A stretch of 64,000 bases of DNA from Rhodospirillaceae bacterium LM-1 (GTDB taxonomy: Bacteria > Pseudomonadota > Alphaproteobacteria > Rhodospirillales > WMHbin7). Under the pieces are notes generated by a model that saw nothing but the letters and a program-made list of their open reading frames with translations, did no database searches and was not told the DNA's origin. Below are positions 27,535-37,016 of this stretch, one piece after another; the first letter of the stretch is position 1, and each line of letters opens with the position of its first letter. Where the stretch lies: the NCBI GenBank assembly GCA_902725215.1, contig CACUVI010000030.1, forward strand, positions 119,444 through 183,443, in the 5' to 3' direction. A program made the translations under genes and the position numbers.

Positions 27535-27934
27535 AAATAAGATAGGCCCCGATCTCGGCCGGTTTGGCCTTCTTGATCTTGGTGGGCCTGCCTTCCAGCG
27601 CCTCCTTGACCAGGATGCTGTTCTCGACATTGGCGATCTTGATCTTGAAAATGCCGACAGCGCCGCGAATGCCGGGATAAATCCTGGGATCGACCAGCTT
27701 TTCCTTGCGGGCCAGCCGTTCGATCAAGGCGGTTTCGTCGGGAAGATCATCCGGGCTTTCCGCCTTCATCAGCACCCAATCGTCGTGCCCGCACAGTTTG
27801 CCGTCATTCAAGGCGGCAACGGCCTCTTCCGGCGTGCCGTCGAAGACGCCCAACTTGTATAGATGCGCCGTCAGGCCGACATCGCCACCCCATTCGCCAA
27901 GACTTTTGCTTTTCGCGGCATAGACACACGCCAT
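27518..27934 (-). CDS. Conserved hypothetical protein (138 aa)
   Basis: The start is the ATG at 27934 because GGAGGGAGG lies 6 nt before it; the frame stays open to 27970. I do not recognise a named family. The protein is soluble and charged. An N-terminal part (residues 1-70) contains LTAHLYKLGVFDGTPEEAVAALNDG and DDWVLMK, followed by a basic C-terminal part with NSILVKEALEGRPTKIKKAKP. It is divergent from the pseudouridine synthase gene 45 bp away. Its end overlaps the end of the RND pump gene. Confidence 0.7.
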   Translation of the reverse strand: MACVYAAKSKSLGEWGGDVGLTAHLYKLGVFDGTPEEAVAALNDGKLCGHDDWVLMKAESPDDLPDETALIERLARKEKLVDPRIYPGIRGAVGIFKIKIANVENSILVKEALEGRPTKIKKAKPAEIGAYLISNALR

Positions 27935-27978
27935 GACTTGCCTCCCTCCATGCTTCTCATGATATATCATGGATCATC

Positions 27979-28668
27979 ATGAACGACGATATCCTTGCCC
28001 GCGTCCTTTATCGCGACACCAGCTTCATCGTGCTGAACAAGCCAGCCGGTCTGCCCGTTCATCCGGGTCCGGGGGGCGGCGTCTGCATCGAACATTTCTT
28101 TCCCTTGCTCACTTTCGGCCTGCCCAGACCGCCCGCCCTGGCGCACCGGCTTGACCGCGACACGTCGGGCTGCCTGATCCTGGGCCGCCATCGCAAAACG
28201 CTGGCCAAGCTGGGCAAGCTGTTCCAGCAGGGCAGGATCGGCAAAACCTACTGGGCCATCGTGCAGGGTGCGCCGCCCGGAGAATCCGGCACCGTCGATG
28301 CCCCGCTGGCCAAGCAAACGCCCAAGCAGGGCTGGAAGATGGTCGTCGATCCCAAGGGCCAACATGCGATTTCGGATTGGAAACTGCTGGGAAAGGGCGA
28401 ACTGCCCGGCATTGGCCCCATCGCCTGGATCGAATTTTCCCCGCGCACCGGGCGCACGCACCAGATTCGCATCCACGCCCAGCATTTGGGCTGCCCGGTT
28501 CTGGGCGATCCGGTTTACGGGTCCGTGCCCAAACCTTCGCTGCCGCTGCATCTGCATGCCAGGAAGGTGGTGATCCCCTTCAAGTCGGAGGCGCCGCCGG
28601 TGGAAGTGGAAGCGCCAGCCCCCGATCATATGCTAGCTGCCCTTAAGGCCTGCGGCTGGGAAGCCTGA
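27979..28668 (+). CDS. RluA-family RNA pseudouridine synthase
   Basis: The 229-residue enzyme has the RluA catalytic motif AHRLDRDTSGCLILGR with the nucleophilic aspartate. FIVLNKPAGLPVHPGP near the N-terminus and PRTGRTHQIRIHAQHLGCPVLGDP toward the C-terminus complete the fold. No S4 domain is present, so it belongs to the short RluA/RluC-like group; which uridine of rRNA or tRNA it isomerises is unclear. The last 26 bases overlap the end of the convergent hydrolase gene. Confidence 0.9.
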   Translation: MNDDILARVLYRDTSFIVLNKPAGLPVHPGPGGGVCIEHFFPLLTFGLPRPPALAHRLDRDTSGCLILGRHRKTLAKLGKLFQQGRIGKTYWAIVQGAPPGESGTVDAPLAKQTPKQGWKMVVDPKGQHAISDWKLLGKGELPGIGPIAWIEFSPRTGRTHQIRIHAQHLGCPVLGDPVYGSVPKPSLPLHLHARKVVIPFKSEAPPVEVEAPAPDHMLAALKACGWEA

Positions 28669-29422
28669 CCCAATCCTCAATCAGGCCGGCCAGCCGGACG
28701 GGTGTTTCCAGCATGGGATAATGTCCGGCTTCCGATATCTCGACGGCATCGAGATTCGAGAAGCATTTCGAGAAGCGCTTTTTCTGCGCCGCCATGCCGT
28801 AAAAGGGCAGATCATGCTTGCCCGCGATCAGGCGCACCGGCACATCAAGACCCTTCACAAGCCCGGAAATGTCCGACCCGGTGAACATGTTCAGATAGCC
28901 CCGCTGCGCTGCCCGGGTCCCCGCCTTGCGGGCGATGGCCGATTTTCTGGCGATCCATCCTTCGCCCAAACGGTTGCCGGTGCGGGCATGGATGGCATCG
29001 CGCAGGATCCTGTCGTCGGTCAGAACCTTTTGCATACGCGCCAACGCCGCCTTGTCAGCGGCAAAGCCGCTGGCGGGCACCGGGCAGACCAAGGTCAGCG
29101 AGGCGACGCGCCTGGGCGCCGCCGCAGCAACCGCCTGCGCCACCAGCCCGCCCATGGAGTGGCCGACCACATGAAACCGCTTCGCTTTCAGATGATCGGC
29201 CAAGGCCAGCACGTCGCCCACCGCTTCGTCCAAGCTGAAGTCGCCCTTGAGATTGCGCGACCAGCCATAGCCGCGCAGGTCGGCCAGCACCCAACGCGCC
29301 TTGTCCTTGGATAGATAAGGAAGAAGGGGCATCCAGTAGTCGTGATGGCCCAGCCATTCGTGCAGGAAGATGACCGTCTTGCGCCCGGACCCGAAAACAC
29401 GGTGGCCGAGCGGGGATGTCAT
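28643..29422 (-). CDS. Alpha/beta hydrolase
   Basis: The 259-residue protein has the alpha/beta hydrolase fold. The oxyanion region is [13 protein letters not shown], the nucleophile elbow is [14 protein letters not shown], the acidic residue probably lies in [12 protein letters not shown], and the catalytic histidine is in [13 protein letters not shown]. No lid domain or substrate-specific motif is evident, so it could be an esterase, lipase or C-C hydrolase. Its ATG overlaps the prfB stop by 4 bases, so it is likely the last gene of the amiC-mrcA-prfB transcription unit. Confidence 0.85.
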   Translation of the reverse strand: MTSPLGHRVFGSGRKTVIFLHEWLGHHDYWMPLLPYLSKDKARWVLADLRGYGWSRNLKGDFSLDEAVGDVLALADHLKAKRFHVVGHSMGGLVAQAVAAAAPRRVASLTLVCPVPASGFAADKAALARMQKVLTDDRILRDAIHARTGNRLGEGWIARKSAIARKAGTRAAQRGYLNMFTGSDISGLVKGLDVPVRLIAGKHDLPFYGMAAQKKRFSKCFSNLDAVEISEAGHYPMLETPVRLAGLIEDWVRLPSRRP

Positions 29423-30532
29423 GCGTCGTTCCCGCTGCCCAGGCGGCTGGCCAGGGATGCCGCCATGAATTTGTCCAGGTCGCCATCCAGCACGCCCGCC
29501 GTGTCGCTGGTCTCGACATTGGTGCGCAGGTCCTTGACCATCTGATAGGGCTGCAACACGTAGGAGCGGATCTGATGCCCCCAGCCGATATCGGACTTGG
29601 CGTCGGCCTCGGCTTGCGCCGCCGCCTCGCGCTTTTGCAGCTCTTGCTCGTAGATGCGGGCGCGCAGCATGTCCCAGGCCATGGCGCGGTTGCGGTGCTG
29701 CGAGCGATCAACCTGACAACTGACCACGATGCCGGTGGGCATATGGGTGATGCGGATCGCGGAATCGGTTTTGTTGACGTGCTGGCCGCCCGCCCCCGAG
29801 GCGCGGTAGGTGTCGATGCGGCAATCCTTTTCCTGAATATCGACCTCGATCGTGTCGTCGATGACGGGATAGACCCAGATTGAGGAAAAGCTGGTGTGCC
29901 TTCGCGCATTGGAGTCGAAAGGGCTGATGCGCACCAAACGGTGAACGCCCGATTCCGTCTTCAGCCAGCCATAGGCGTTGGGACCCGATATCTGAATGGT
30001 CGCCGATTTCAAGCCCGCTTCCTCGCCCTGGCTTTCCTCGATCCATTCCGCCTTATAGCCGTGTTTCTCGGCCCAACGCGTATACATGCGGGCCAGGATT
30101 TCCGCCCAGTCCTGAGCCTCGGTGCCGCCCGCCCCGGCGTGAACTTCCAGATAGCAATCGTTGCCGTCGGCCTCGCCCGAAAGCAGGGCCTCCAACTCCT
30201 TTTGGCGCGCCATCTCGGCCAGGGCCGCCAATTGCGCCTCGGCATCGGCCACCATGGCCGAATCGTTCTCGGCTTCGGCCAGTTCGATCATGCCCAACTG
30301 ATCTGCCAGATCGCGTTCGATGGACAGGCAGGCGTTGATCGAGGTTTCAAGGCGCGTGCGTTCGCGCAGGATTTTCTGCGCCTTGGCGGGATTGTTCCAA
30401 AGTTCGGGATTTTCGGCGGAAGCGTTCAGCTCTTCCAGACGGCGAACGGCCTGATCCCAGTCAAAGATGCCTCCTCAGCAGCGCCATCGACTGCTGGATT
30501 TTCTGGGCCAAGGCCTCGGTTTCGGCTTTCAT
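29419..30532 (-). CDS. prfB: Peptide chain release factor 2, programmed +1 frameshift
   Basis: RF2 ends translation at UGA and UAA. The gene starts at the ATG at 30532 ([23 protein letters not shown]) and meets TGA as codon 24 (30463-30461). The surrounding bases, AGG AGG CAT CTT TGA C, are the classic RF2 autoregulatory slip site. After a +1 shift at CTT the frame continues [18 protein letters not shown] into the long downstream frame. The anticodon-like SPF tripeptide is in [11 protein letters not shown] and the catalytic GGQ is in [15 protein letters not shown]. Low RF2 levels favour the shift and so raise RF2. A join at 30463 is needed to annotate the full protein of about 370 residues. 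Confidence 0.96.
30461..30475 (-). promoter_or_regulatory. prfB programmed frameshift site
   Basis: On the minus strand AGGAGG (30475-30470) is followed by CAT CTT TGA. This is an internal Shine-Dalgarno-like sequence 3 nt before the slippery CTT and the in-frame UGA, the standard arrangement of RF2 autoregulation. Confidence 0.95.
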
Positions 30533-30582
30533 TTCCTGTCTTCCTTCACGTTCAGGCCAAGCTCTTTAACTCAAACCACCCT

Positions 30583-33033
30583 TTAATACAACCCGCCCGC
30601 CGACGGCGCGGAGGGTCCGCCCTGGGGCGTTACGCCGTTGTCGTCTTGCATGCCGCCAAAGCCCTCAAGCACGCCGCCGTCGCCCGGCATTTGATCGGGC
30701 TTGTAGGCTTCAAGGATCGCGTTCTTGTCGTTGGGACCAGCCGGGCGGCCCATCTGCTGATCGACCCTAACAAGGCGAATGCCCGGCGGAATGCGAAAGG
30801 GCGTCGCGGGTTTATCGGCCAGCGCTTCCTTCATGAAATCGCGAAAGATGGGGGCCGCCACCGCCGAGCCGGTTTCCTTTTTACCGAGCGTCAGGGGATC
30901 GTCGAAACCGGTAAAGACGCCAACCACGAAATCGGGCGAGAAGCCCACGAACCAAGCATCGCGAAAATCGTTGGAGGTGCCGGTCTTGCCCGCCAGCGGC
31001 TTGCCGACGCTGGCGATGATGGCGCCGGTGCCGCGCTCGACCACGCCTTGCAGCATCGAGGTCATCTGATAGGCACTTAGGGGATCGGTAACGTATTCGC
31101 GCGTGTCGGGCACCACCGGAGGCGACTGATTGGTCCAGAAGGCGGCCGTACAGGTTGGGCAAGGGCGCATGTCGTGGCGGTATACGGTCTTGCCGTTGCG
31201 GTCCTGCACGCGATCGATCAGCGAAGGCGTTACCTTGCGCCCGCCATTGACGATCATTGAATAGGCGCTGGTCAGGTTGAGAACCGTGGTCTCGCCCGCC
31301 CCCAGCGCCATCGACAGCACCGGCTGCAAGTTGGGCGTGATGTTGAAGCGGCTTGCATAGTCGGCCACCTTGTCCATGCCGATGGCCTGGGCTAGGCGCA
31401 CGGTCATCAGATTTCGCGACTTCTCGATGCCAAGGCGCATAGTCGATGGGCCGTAGAATTCGCCGCTGTAGTTCTGCGGCTTCCATTTCGGCAGACCCGG
31501 CCCTTGCTCCATCACGAAAGGCGCGTCCAGGATCAGCGACGAGGGCGAGTAGCCCGCATCGAGAGCTGCCAGATAGATGAAGGGCTTGAAGGCAGAGCCG
31601 GGCTGGCGCATGGCCTGGGTCGCCCGGTTGAACTGGCTGCGCGCATACGAAAAACCGCCCGACAGGGCCAGCACGCGCCCCGTATGCGGGTCCATCGCCA
31701 CCAACGCGCCTTCGATCTTGGGGGGCTGGCGAAGCGCGTAGCTGTGGGCGGGATAGGCTGCACCCTCGGAATTCGCCTTCACCGGCTGGACCGCCACCAC
31801 ATCTCCGGGCTTCACGACATCCGAGGCACGCTTGGGCGAGGGTCCCACTTCCTGTTCTTCCAACGTGGGGCGCGCCCAGGACAGTTCGGTCCAGGGAATG
31901 CGGCCCCGGCTGCCGTCGATCAGTCCGATATCGGCGTAATTCTCGCCCACCGCCAGGACCAGCGCGGTTTCCCAAGGATCGATGCCGCCCGGCGGCTGAA
32001 CCTGCGCCAGTTGGGTCGTCCAATCCGCGCTCAGTTCGACCCGACCGATGGGTCCGCGCCATCCATGGCGGCGATCATAGGCCAGCAATCCCTGGCGCAA
32101 CACGCGGTCGGCGATTTCTTGCAATCTGGGGTCTAGGCTGGTGCGTACGGAAAGGCCGCCCTTGTAAAGCGTCTCCTCGCCGTAACTTTTGGCAAGGCGG
32201 CGGCGCACCTCCTCGGCGAACCAATCGGCGCCGCGCACATAGATGCTGTCGGGACGCGGCCGCATGAACAATGGCTCGGCCTTGGCGGTTTCTGCTTCCG
32301 TCTGGCTGATCACCCCATCCTCGGCCATGCGGTCCAGCACCCAATCGCGCCGTGACTTGGCCGCCTCCGGGAAGCGCTGCGGATGATAATTGTTGGGCGC
32401 CTTGGGAAGTGCTGCCAGAAAGGCCGCCTCGGCAATCGACAACTCATCGAGCGACTTGTCGAAATAATGCGTCGTGGCCGCGGCGACGCCATAGGCGCCG
32501 ATGCCCAGATAGATTTCGTTCAGATAAAGCTCGAGGATATGGTCTTTCGTAAAGGCCCGTTCAAGCCGGAAGGCCAGGATCATTTCCTTGACCTTGCGCT
32601 CGATGGAAACTTCGTTAGTCAGAAGAAAATTCTTCGCCACCTGCTGGGTGATGGTGGAAGCGCCCACGGGCCTGCGCGAGCCGCCCATGTTCTTCAGATT
32701 GGTCAAGACGGCGCGGGCGATGCCCAGGGGATCGACGCCGGTATGCGTGTAAAAAGATTTGTCTTCGGCGGACAGAAAGGCGTCGATCACCCGCTTGGGG
32801 ATGGCGTTGATGGGCACGAAGGCCCGCTTCTCGATGGCGAACTCGGTCAAAAGCCGCCCGTCGCCCGCATGGATGCGCGTCGAGATCGGGGGTTGGTAAT
32901 TGGCCAACTGCGAGAATTCGGGCAGTCCCCGCCCATAGTGGTAGAACAGGGCCAAGCCGCCCGCCGCCGCCGCCAGCCCCCCCAGCAGCACCAACAAAAG
33001 AAGAATGCCGAAAAAGCGCAACAGTCTGGTCAC
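30583..33033 (-). CDS. mrcA: Penicillin-binding protein 1A (bifunctional)
   Basis: The 816-residue protein polymerises and crosslinks peptidoglycan at the inner membrane. A signal anchor lies at 5-30. The transglycosylase domain has the catalytic Glu in AEDKSFYTHTGVDP (E91) and GASTITQQVAKNFLL near 125. An OB-like insertion follows, then the transpeptidase domain with the active serine in GSAFKPFIYL and KTGTSNDFRDAW near the end. The start is a GTG overlapping the amidase TGA (GTGA), so translation is coupled. It lies between amidase and prfB, as in many alphaproteobacteria. Confidence 0.93.
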   Translation of the reverse strand: MTRLLRFFGILLLLVLLGGLAAAAGGLALFYHYGRGLPEFSQLANYQPPISTRIHAGDGRLLTEFAIEKRAFVPINAIPKRVIDAFLSAEDKSFYTHTGVDPLGIARAVLTNLKNMGGSRRPVGASTITQQVAKNFLLTNEVSIERKVKEMILAFRLERAFTKDHILELYLNEIYLGIGAYGVAAATTHYFDKSLDELSIAEAAFLAALPKAPNNYHPQRFPEAAKSRRDWVLDRMAEDGVISQTEAETAKAEPLFMRPRPDSIYVRGADWFAEEVRRRLAKSYGEETLYKGGLSVRTSLDPRLQEIADRVLRQGLLAYDRRHGWRGPIGRVELSADWTTQLAQVQPPGGIDPWETALVLAVGENYADIGLIDGSRGRIPWTELSWARPTLEEQEVGPSPKRASDVVKPGDVVAVQPVKANSEGAAYPAHSYALRQPPKIEGALVAMDPHTGRVLALSGGFSYARSQFNRATQAMRQPGSAFKPFIYLAALDAGYSPSSLILDAPFVMEQGPGLPKWKPQNYSGEFYGPSTMRLGIEKSRNLMTVRLAQAIGMDKVADYASRFNITPNLQPVLSMALGAGETTVLNLTSAYSMIVNGGRKVTPSLIDRVQDRNGKTVYRHDMRPCPTCTAAFWTNQSPPVVPDTREYVTDPLSAYQMTSMLQGVVERGTGAIIASVGKPLAGKTGTSNDFRDAWFVGFSPDFVVGVFTGFDDPLTLGKKETGSAVAAPIFRDFMKEALADKPATPFRIPPGIRLVRVDQQMGRPAGPNDKNAILEAYKPDQMPGDGGVLEGFGGMQDDNGVTPQGGPSAPSAGGLY

Positions 33034-34274
33034 GGGCTGGCCGCCTTGCGCAAATTGTCGAAATATTCCGTGGCAGCGTGCGCCAAGGCCCTGGCCAGCT
33101 TGCCGCGATAGGCTTCGGTTTTCAAAAGCTGCTCTTCCTTCGGATTGGACAGATAGCCAAGCTCGACCAACACCGAAGGCACGTCAGGCGCCTTCAGCAC
33201 GGCGAAACCCGCGAACCGATGCGTGTTTGACAGCAGCTTGACTTCGCGCCCCAGGCCGCCCACCGCCTTGCTTGCGAAATTGGCCGACAGATTCATGGTT
33301 TCGCGCTGGGCCAGATCGATCAGGATATTGGCGACTTCCGGCGCTTCGTTCGACAGATCGATGCCCGCAATCAAGTCGGCCTTGTTTTCGCTTTCGGCCA
33401 ATTGCTCGGCCTCGGCGTCGGACGCCTTTTCGGAAAGCGTGTAAACCGACAGACCAGAAAGCTGAAGATTAGGGTGCGAGTCGGCATGCAGCGAAATGAA
33501 CAGATCGCCGCCCGCCGCCCTGGCCTTGGCCACGCGGTCGCGCAGCTTCAAGAAAACGTCGCGGTCGCGGGTCAACACCACCTTGAAGCGGCCCGTGGCG
33601 TCAAGCTGCTCCTTCAAATCGCGCGCCATCGCCAGCACGATGTTCTTTTCATAGACGCCCGAAGCGCCGACCGCGCCGGGATCGACGCCGCCATGGCCGG
33701 GATCGATCACGATCACCGGCTTGGGTTTGACCGGAGGGGGGGCTGGCTCGCTGGCCGGTGGAGGCGCTTTGGCGGTTGTCTGTTTGCCCGGACGCGCAGG
33801 CGCAGGCGGCTTTGCGGCGGCGGGCGGCGGGGTTGCTGGCTTGTCCAGAGCGCGCTCGCCTGGCTTGGCGGGGGCCAAATCCATCACGAAGCGCCAGGAA
33901 TTGCCGCCCCCAGGGGCCAGATAGAACACTTTCGACGGCTTGGCCGGGCGCGCCAGTTCGATGATCAGGGTGCTAGCCCCCTCGGCGCGCACCCCCTTGA
34001 CCAGTCCGACGCCTCTGCTGGGCAGGGCCGTCTTCATCCGCCATTCCAGGCCGGGGAAATCAATGGCGATGCGGTCGGGTCCCGTCAGCTGGCGGACCTG
34101 ATAGGGCGCCTCCTCGCTCAGATCGAGAACGATCCTGGTCGTATCCCCATGGTCGCCCGCCCGGAATCCCAGGGCCGCCGGCCCCGCCAGGGCGGCGCCG
34201 ACCTCGAGCGTCAGAGCCAACCCGGCCAAAAGGCCCGTCAGAAAGGACTGGAAACGGAAACGCTTACGACTCAT
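33030..34274 (-). CDS. amiC: N-acetylmuramoyl-L-alanine amidase, AMIN domain
   Basis: The start is the ATG at 34274 ahead of a signal sequence (FLTGLLAGLALTLEVGAALA); the frame is open to 34346. The 414-residue protein has an AMIN domain (about 32-135) that targets peptidoglycan or the division site. A Pro/Ala-rich linker (about 145-190) leads to an Amidase_3 domain. The zinc ligands and catalytic Glu appear in VIDPGHGGVDPGA, VYEKNIVLAM, LFISLHADSHPN and VLVELGYLSNPKEE. It cleaves the amide bond between MurNAc and L-Ala during cell separation. The symbol follows AmiC-type domain order and is less certain than the activity. Confidence 0.9.
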   Translation of the reverse strand: MSRKRFRFQSFLTGLLAGLALTLEVGAALAGPAALGFRAGDHGDTTRIVLDLSEEAPYQVRQLTGPDRIAIDFPGLEWRMKTALPSRGVGLVKGVRAEGASTLIIELARPAKPSKVFYLAPGGGNSWRFVMDLAPAKPGERALDKPATPPPAAAKPPAPARPGKQTTAKAPPPASEPAPPPVKPKPVIVIDPGHGGVDPGAVGASGVYEKNIVLAMARDLKEQLDATGRFKVVLTRDRDVFLKLRDRVAKARAAGGDLFISLHADSHPNLQLSGLSVYTLSEKASDAEAEQLAESENKADLIAGIDLSNEAPEVANILIDLAQRETMNLSANFASKAVGGLGREVKLLSNTHRFAGFAVLKAPDVPSVLVELGYLSNPKEEQLLKTEAYRGKLARALAHAATEYFDNLRKAASP

Positions 34275-34357
34275 GCCTGCCAAACCTACCTTGGGCGCAG
34301 ATATACCCCCGCCCAACCCCTTCCCACAACCCCGATCCCCGTCCAAATAAAAGAAAG

Positions 34358-34386
34358 TTGCCGTTTGCGGGCAAGAACGATATGTT
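34358..34386 (+). promoter_or_regulatory. Putative rne promoter
   Basis: TTGCCG (34358-34363), 17 bases, then TATGTT (34381-34386) lie about 308 bp before the rne ATG. Transcription from here would give a leader of about 300 nt. The rest of the 419-bp gap between amidase and rne holds no credible gene. Confidence 0.5.
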
Positions 34387-34407
34387 ACCTTCCGTTACTG
34401 CCCGAAA

Positions 34408-34440
34408 GTGGGGCTGCCCCCGCTTTGGATACGTCCAAAG
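34408..34440 (+). promoter_or_regulatory. Tandem hairpins at the start of the rne leader
   Basis: Two adjacent stems follow the predicted start point. GTGGGG-ctgc-CCCCGC has one G-U pair, and CTTTGGA-TACG-TCCAAAG is a perfect 7-bp stem with a UNCG-type tetraloop. Structured long rne leaders are targets of RNase E self-regulation in other bacteria; that role is inferred here. Confidence 0.45.
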
Positions 34441-34693
34441 CCGCAGGCGTGCCGCCCCGGCCTAGGCCCGGATCTACAACGTGAATTCCGGACTTGCGCA
34501 AAACTTAAGGGCGGAGCGTGTGACATCATTGATCTTTCGAGGCCTCAATTGCCGCCCTTCCCAACAAACTTGCCATCCAGCGACATGACGCGGATCGGCG
34601 GAGCTTTGGGCGCGCGCCGGGGCCAAACCAGAACAACCGCCGTGCGCGCGGGCGTTAACGCCTGCCTGCCGGACTATTGGAGATTCCCTTTTA

Positions 34694-36964
34694 ATGGCAA
34701 AACGCATGCTGATCGATGCCACGCATCCCGAGGAGACCCGGGTGGTGGTGGTGAATGGAACCCGGCTTGAAGAGTTCGACGTCGAGACGTCAACCAAGAA
34801 GCAGATCAAGGGCAACATCTATCTCGCCAAGGTGGTTCGCGTAGAGCCGTCGCTCCAGGCGGCCTTTGTTGAATACGGCGGCAATCGCCATGGCTTCCTG
34901 GCCTTCGGGGAAATCCATCCCGACTATTATCAGATCCCCATCGCCGACCGCGAGAAGCTGATAGCGCTTCAGCAGGCCGAGGCGCACGAATCGAGCCATG
35001 ACGGCGAGAGCGAGGAATCGCTCGACACCCTCAGCGGCGAGGACGGGGTGGAAGAGGCCGAGCGCAGGCGCCGCCAACGCCTGACCCGCCAGTACAAGAT
35101 CCAAGAAGTGATCAAGCGCCGCCAGATCATGCTGATCCAGGTGGTCAAGGAGGAGCGCGGCGGCAAGGGCGCTGCGCTGACCACCTATCTGTCGCTGGCC
35201 GGTCGCTATTGCGTGCTGATGCCCAACTCGCCCAGGGGCGGCGGCGTTTCGCGCAAAATCACCAACATGGCCGATAGGAAGCGATTGAAGAAAATCGTGA
35301 CCGACATGGAAATCCCCGAGGGCATGGCGGTCATCGTGCGCACGGCTGGGTCCGAGCGTTCGAAGGCGGAATTGAAGCGCGACTATGAATATTTGCTGCG
35401 CACTTGGGATTCGATCCGCGAACTGACGCTGAAATCGACGGCCCCCGCCCTGATCTATGAAGAAGCCAATCTGATCAAGCGCTCGATCCGCGATCTGTAC
35501 GCCCGCGACATCGACGAAGTGTTGGTCGATGGCGACGACGGCTACCGCATGGCCAAAGACTTCATGCGCATGCTGACCCCCAGCCATGCCAAGAAGGTCC
35601 AGCCCTATAAAGACCCGGCGATGCCTTTGTTCCAGCGTTTCCAAGTGGAAAGCCAACTGGACGCCATGCACAGCGCCACGGCGCAGCTGCGCAGCGGCGG
35701 CTATATCGTCATCAACCCCACCGAAGCCCTGGTCTCGATCGACGTCAATTCGGGCCGCGCCACCCGCGAACGCCATATCGAAGAGACCGCCTACAAGACC
35801 AACCTGGAAGCCGCCGACGAAATCGCCCGCCAATTGCGCCTGCGCGATCTGGCTGGCCTGATCGTCATCGACTTCATCGACATGGAAGAGCGTCGCAACA
35901 ACCAGAATGTCGAGCGCCGCTTGAAGGATGCGCTGAGAGGCGATAGGGCGCGCATTCAGATCGGGCGCATCAGCCCCTTCGGTTTGCTCGAGATGTCGCG
36001 TCAGCGTCTGCGTCCCAGCTTGATGGAGACCAGCTTCCTGCCTTGTCCGCAATGCGGCGGCACCGGCCATGTGCGCTCGACGGAATCGACTGCCGTGCAT
36101 GTGCTGCGCGCCATCGAGGAAGAAGGCGCCAAGCGCCGCTCGGCCGAGATTACCGTTTCCGTGCCGGTCATGGTGGCCCTTTACATCCTTAACCAGAAGC
36201 GCCAAGCCCTCAATGATGTCGAGGCCAGGCACGGTTTCAAGGTGATGGTCGCGGGCGATGAAATCCTGATTTCGCCGCAATACCGGATCGAGCGCACCAA
36301 GGCGCTGCCCAAGGAAGAGGAAGGAGTCGCGCGTCCTGTTTCCTCGGAAACCCATGCGCCCATCGTGATCGAGGACGAACCCGAGATCGAGGAAGAGGAC
36401 GAACCCGACGTCGAGGAAGAAGCGGAAGAGACGCCGGAGCGACAGACTTCCGAGGGCGACGCCGCCGACAAGCGCGGACGCGGCAAAAGGCGCAGGCGCA
36501 AGCCGCGGCGCGGAGAACGCGATGGCGAAAGTCGCCCGGCTATTGAGGCCCGGCCCCAGGAGGGGGCGTCGCCAGATGAAGAGTTGGGCGAAGGCGAAGA
36601 GGGTGAAGGCGAGGAGACCGAGGCTTCGTCCGACCAGCCTGCCGATGAGGAAGGCTTGCGCAAAAAGCGTCGGCGCGGTCGTAGAGGCGGTCGGCGCAGG
36701 CGTGGCCGTGAAGGCGGCGAGAACGGCGAGTCTTTAGCCAATAACGACGCCAACGAAGCGGGCGTCGAGACGATTGCCGCCGAAGGAACGGCTTTTGAAC
36801 AGGCCGCCCTGCCGGTTCTGCGCGACGAACCCATCGTGCCGATGGTTCGCCAGACTCCGCCGCCGCCAGCGGTGATCGAGGAGGCCCTGCCGCCCGTGAC
36901 GATCGAACCAGAAGGCGAGGCGAAGCCCAAGCGCAAGGGCTGGTGGAATCAATTGCTGGGCTGA
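34694..36964 (+). CDS. rne: Ribonuclease E
   Basis: The 756-residue endonuclease is the core of the RNA degradosome. It has an N-terminal RNase H-like part and an S1 domain with an acidic insertion (about 95-120). The catalytic region carries the metal-binding aspartates in VSIDVNSGRATRERH and VIDFIDMEERRNN. The Zn-link is CPQCGGTGHVRS. The C-terminal third (about 545-756) alternates acidic runs with Arg/Lys-rich patches (KRRRRKPRRGERD, KKRRRGRRGGRRRRGRE), typical RNA- and partner-binding disorder. It is shorter than the E. coli enzyme, as usual in alphaproteobacteria. GGAGA lies 11 nt before the ATG. A strong terminator follows the stop. Confidence 0.95.
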   Translation: MAKRMLIDATHPEETRVVVVNGTRLEEFDVETSTKKQIKGNIYLAKVVRVEPSLQAAFVEYGGNRHGFLAFGEIHPDYYQIPIADREKLIALQQAEAHESSHDGESEESLDTLSGEDGVEEAERRRRQRLTRQYKIQEVIKRRQIMLIQVVKEERGGKGAALTTYLSLAGRYCVLMPNSPRGGGVSRKITNMADRKRLKKIVTDMEIPEGMAVIVRTAGSERSKAELKRDYEYLLRTWDSIRELTLKSTAPALIYEEANLIKRSIRDLYARDIDEVLVDGDDGYRMAKDFMRMLTPSHAKKVQPYKDPAMPLFQRFQVESQLDAMHSATAQLRSGGYIVINPTEALVSIDVNSGRATRERHIEETAYKTNLEAADEIARQLRLRDLAGLIVIDFIDMEERRNNQNVERRLKDALRGDRARIQIGRISPFGLLEMSRQRLRPSLMETSFLPCPQCGGTGHVRSTESTAVHVLRAIEEEGAKRRSAEITVSVPVMVALYILNQKRQALNDVEARHGFKVMVAGDEILISPQYRIERTKALPKEEEGVARPVSSETHAPIVIEDEPEIEEEDEPDVEEEAEETPERQTSEGDAADKRGRGKRRRRKPRRGERDGESRPAIEARPQEGASPDEELGEGEEGEGEETEASSDQPADEEGLRKKRRRGRRGGRRRRGREGGENGESLANNDANEAGVETIAAEGTAFEQAALPVLRDEPIVPMVRQTPPPPAVIEEALPPVTIEPEGEAKPKRKGWWNQLLG

Positions 36965-36985
36965 ACCAGCATTTCATGCGCATTG

Positions 36986-37016
36986 AAAGGGCCGGGATTT
37001 TTCCCGGCCCTTTTTT
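36986..37016. terminator. Intrinsic terminator between rne and DUF3501
   Basis: GGGCCGGGA and TCCCGGCCC form a stem closed by a T-rich loop and followed by six T on the plus strand. It lies 22 bp after the rne stop and touches the stop codon of the convergent DUF3501 gene, so it may serve both. Confidence 0.85.

Noticed and set aside
29419..30297. prfB taken as a shorter gene starting at 30297
   Set aside because: This start would delete the first part of RF2; the frameshift site and in-frame upstream sequence restore the full protein.
34790..36355. A 521-codon minus-strand frame opposite rne
   Set aside because: It is a mirror frame caused by high GC at third positions of rne. It lacks a ribosome binding site and family motifs, while the plus strand encodes a full RNase E.
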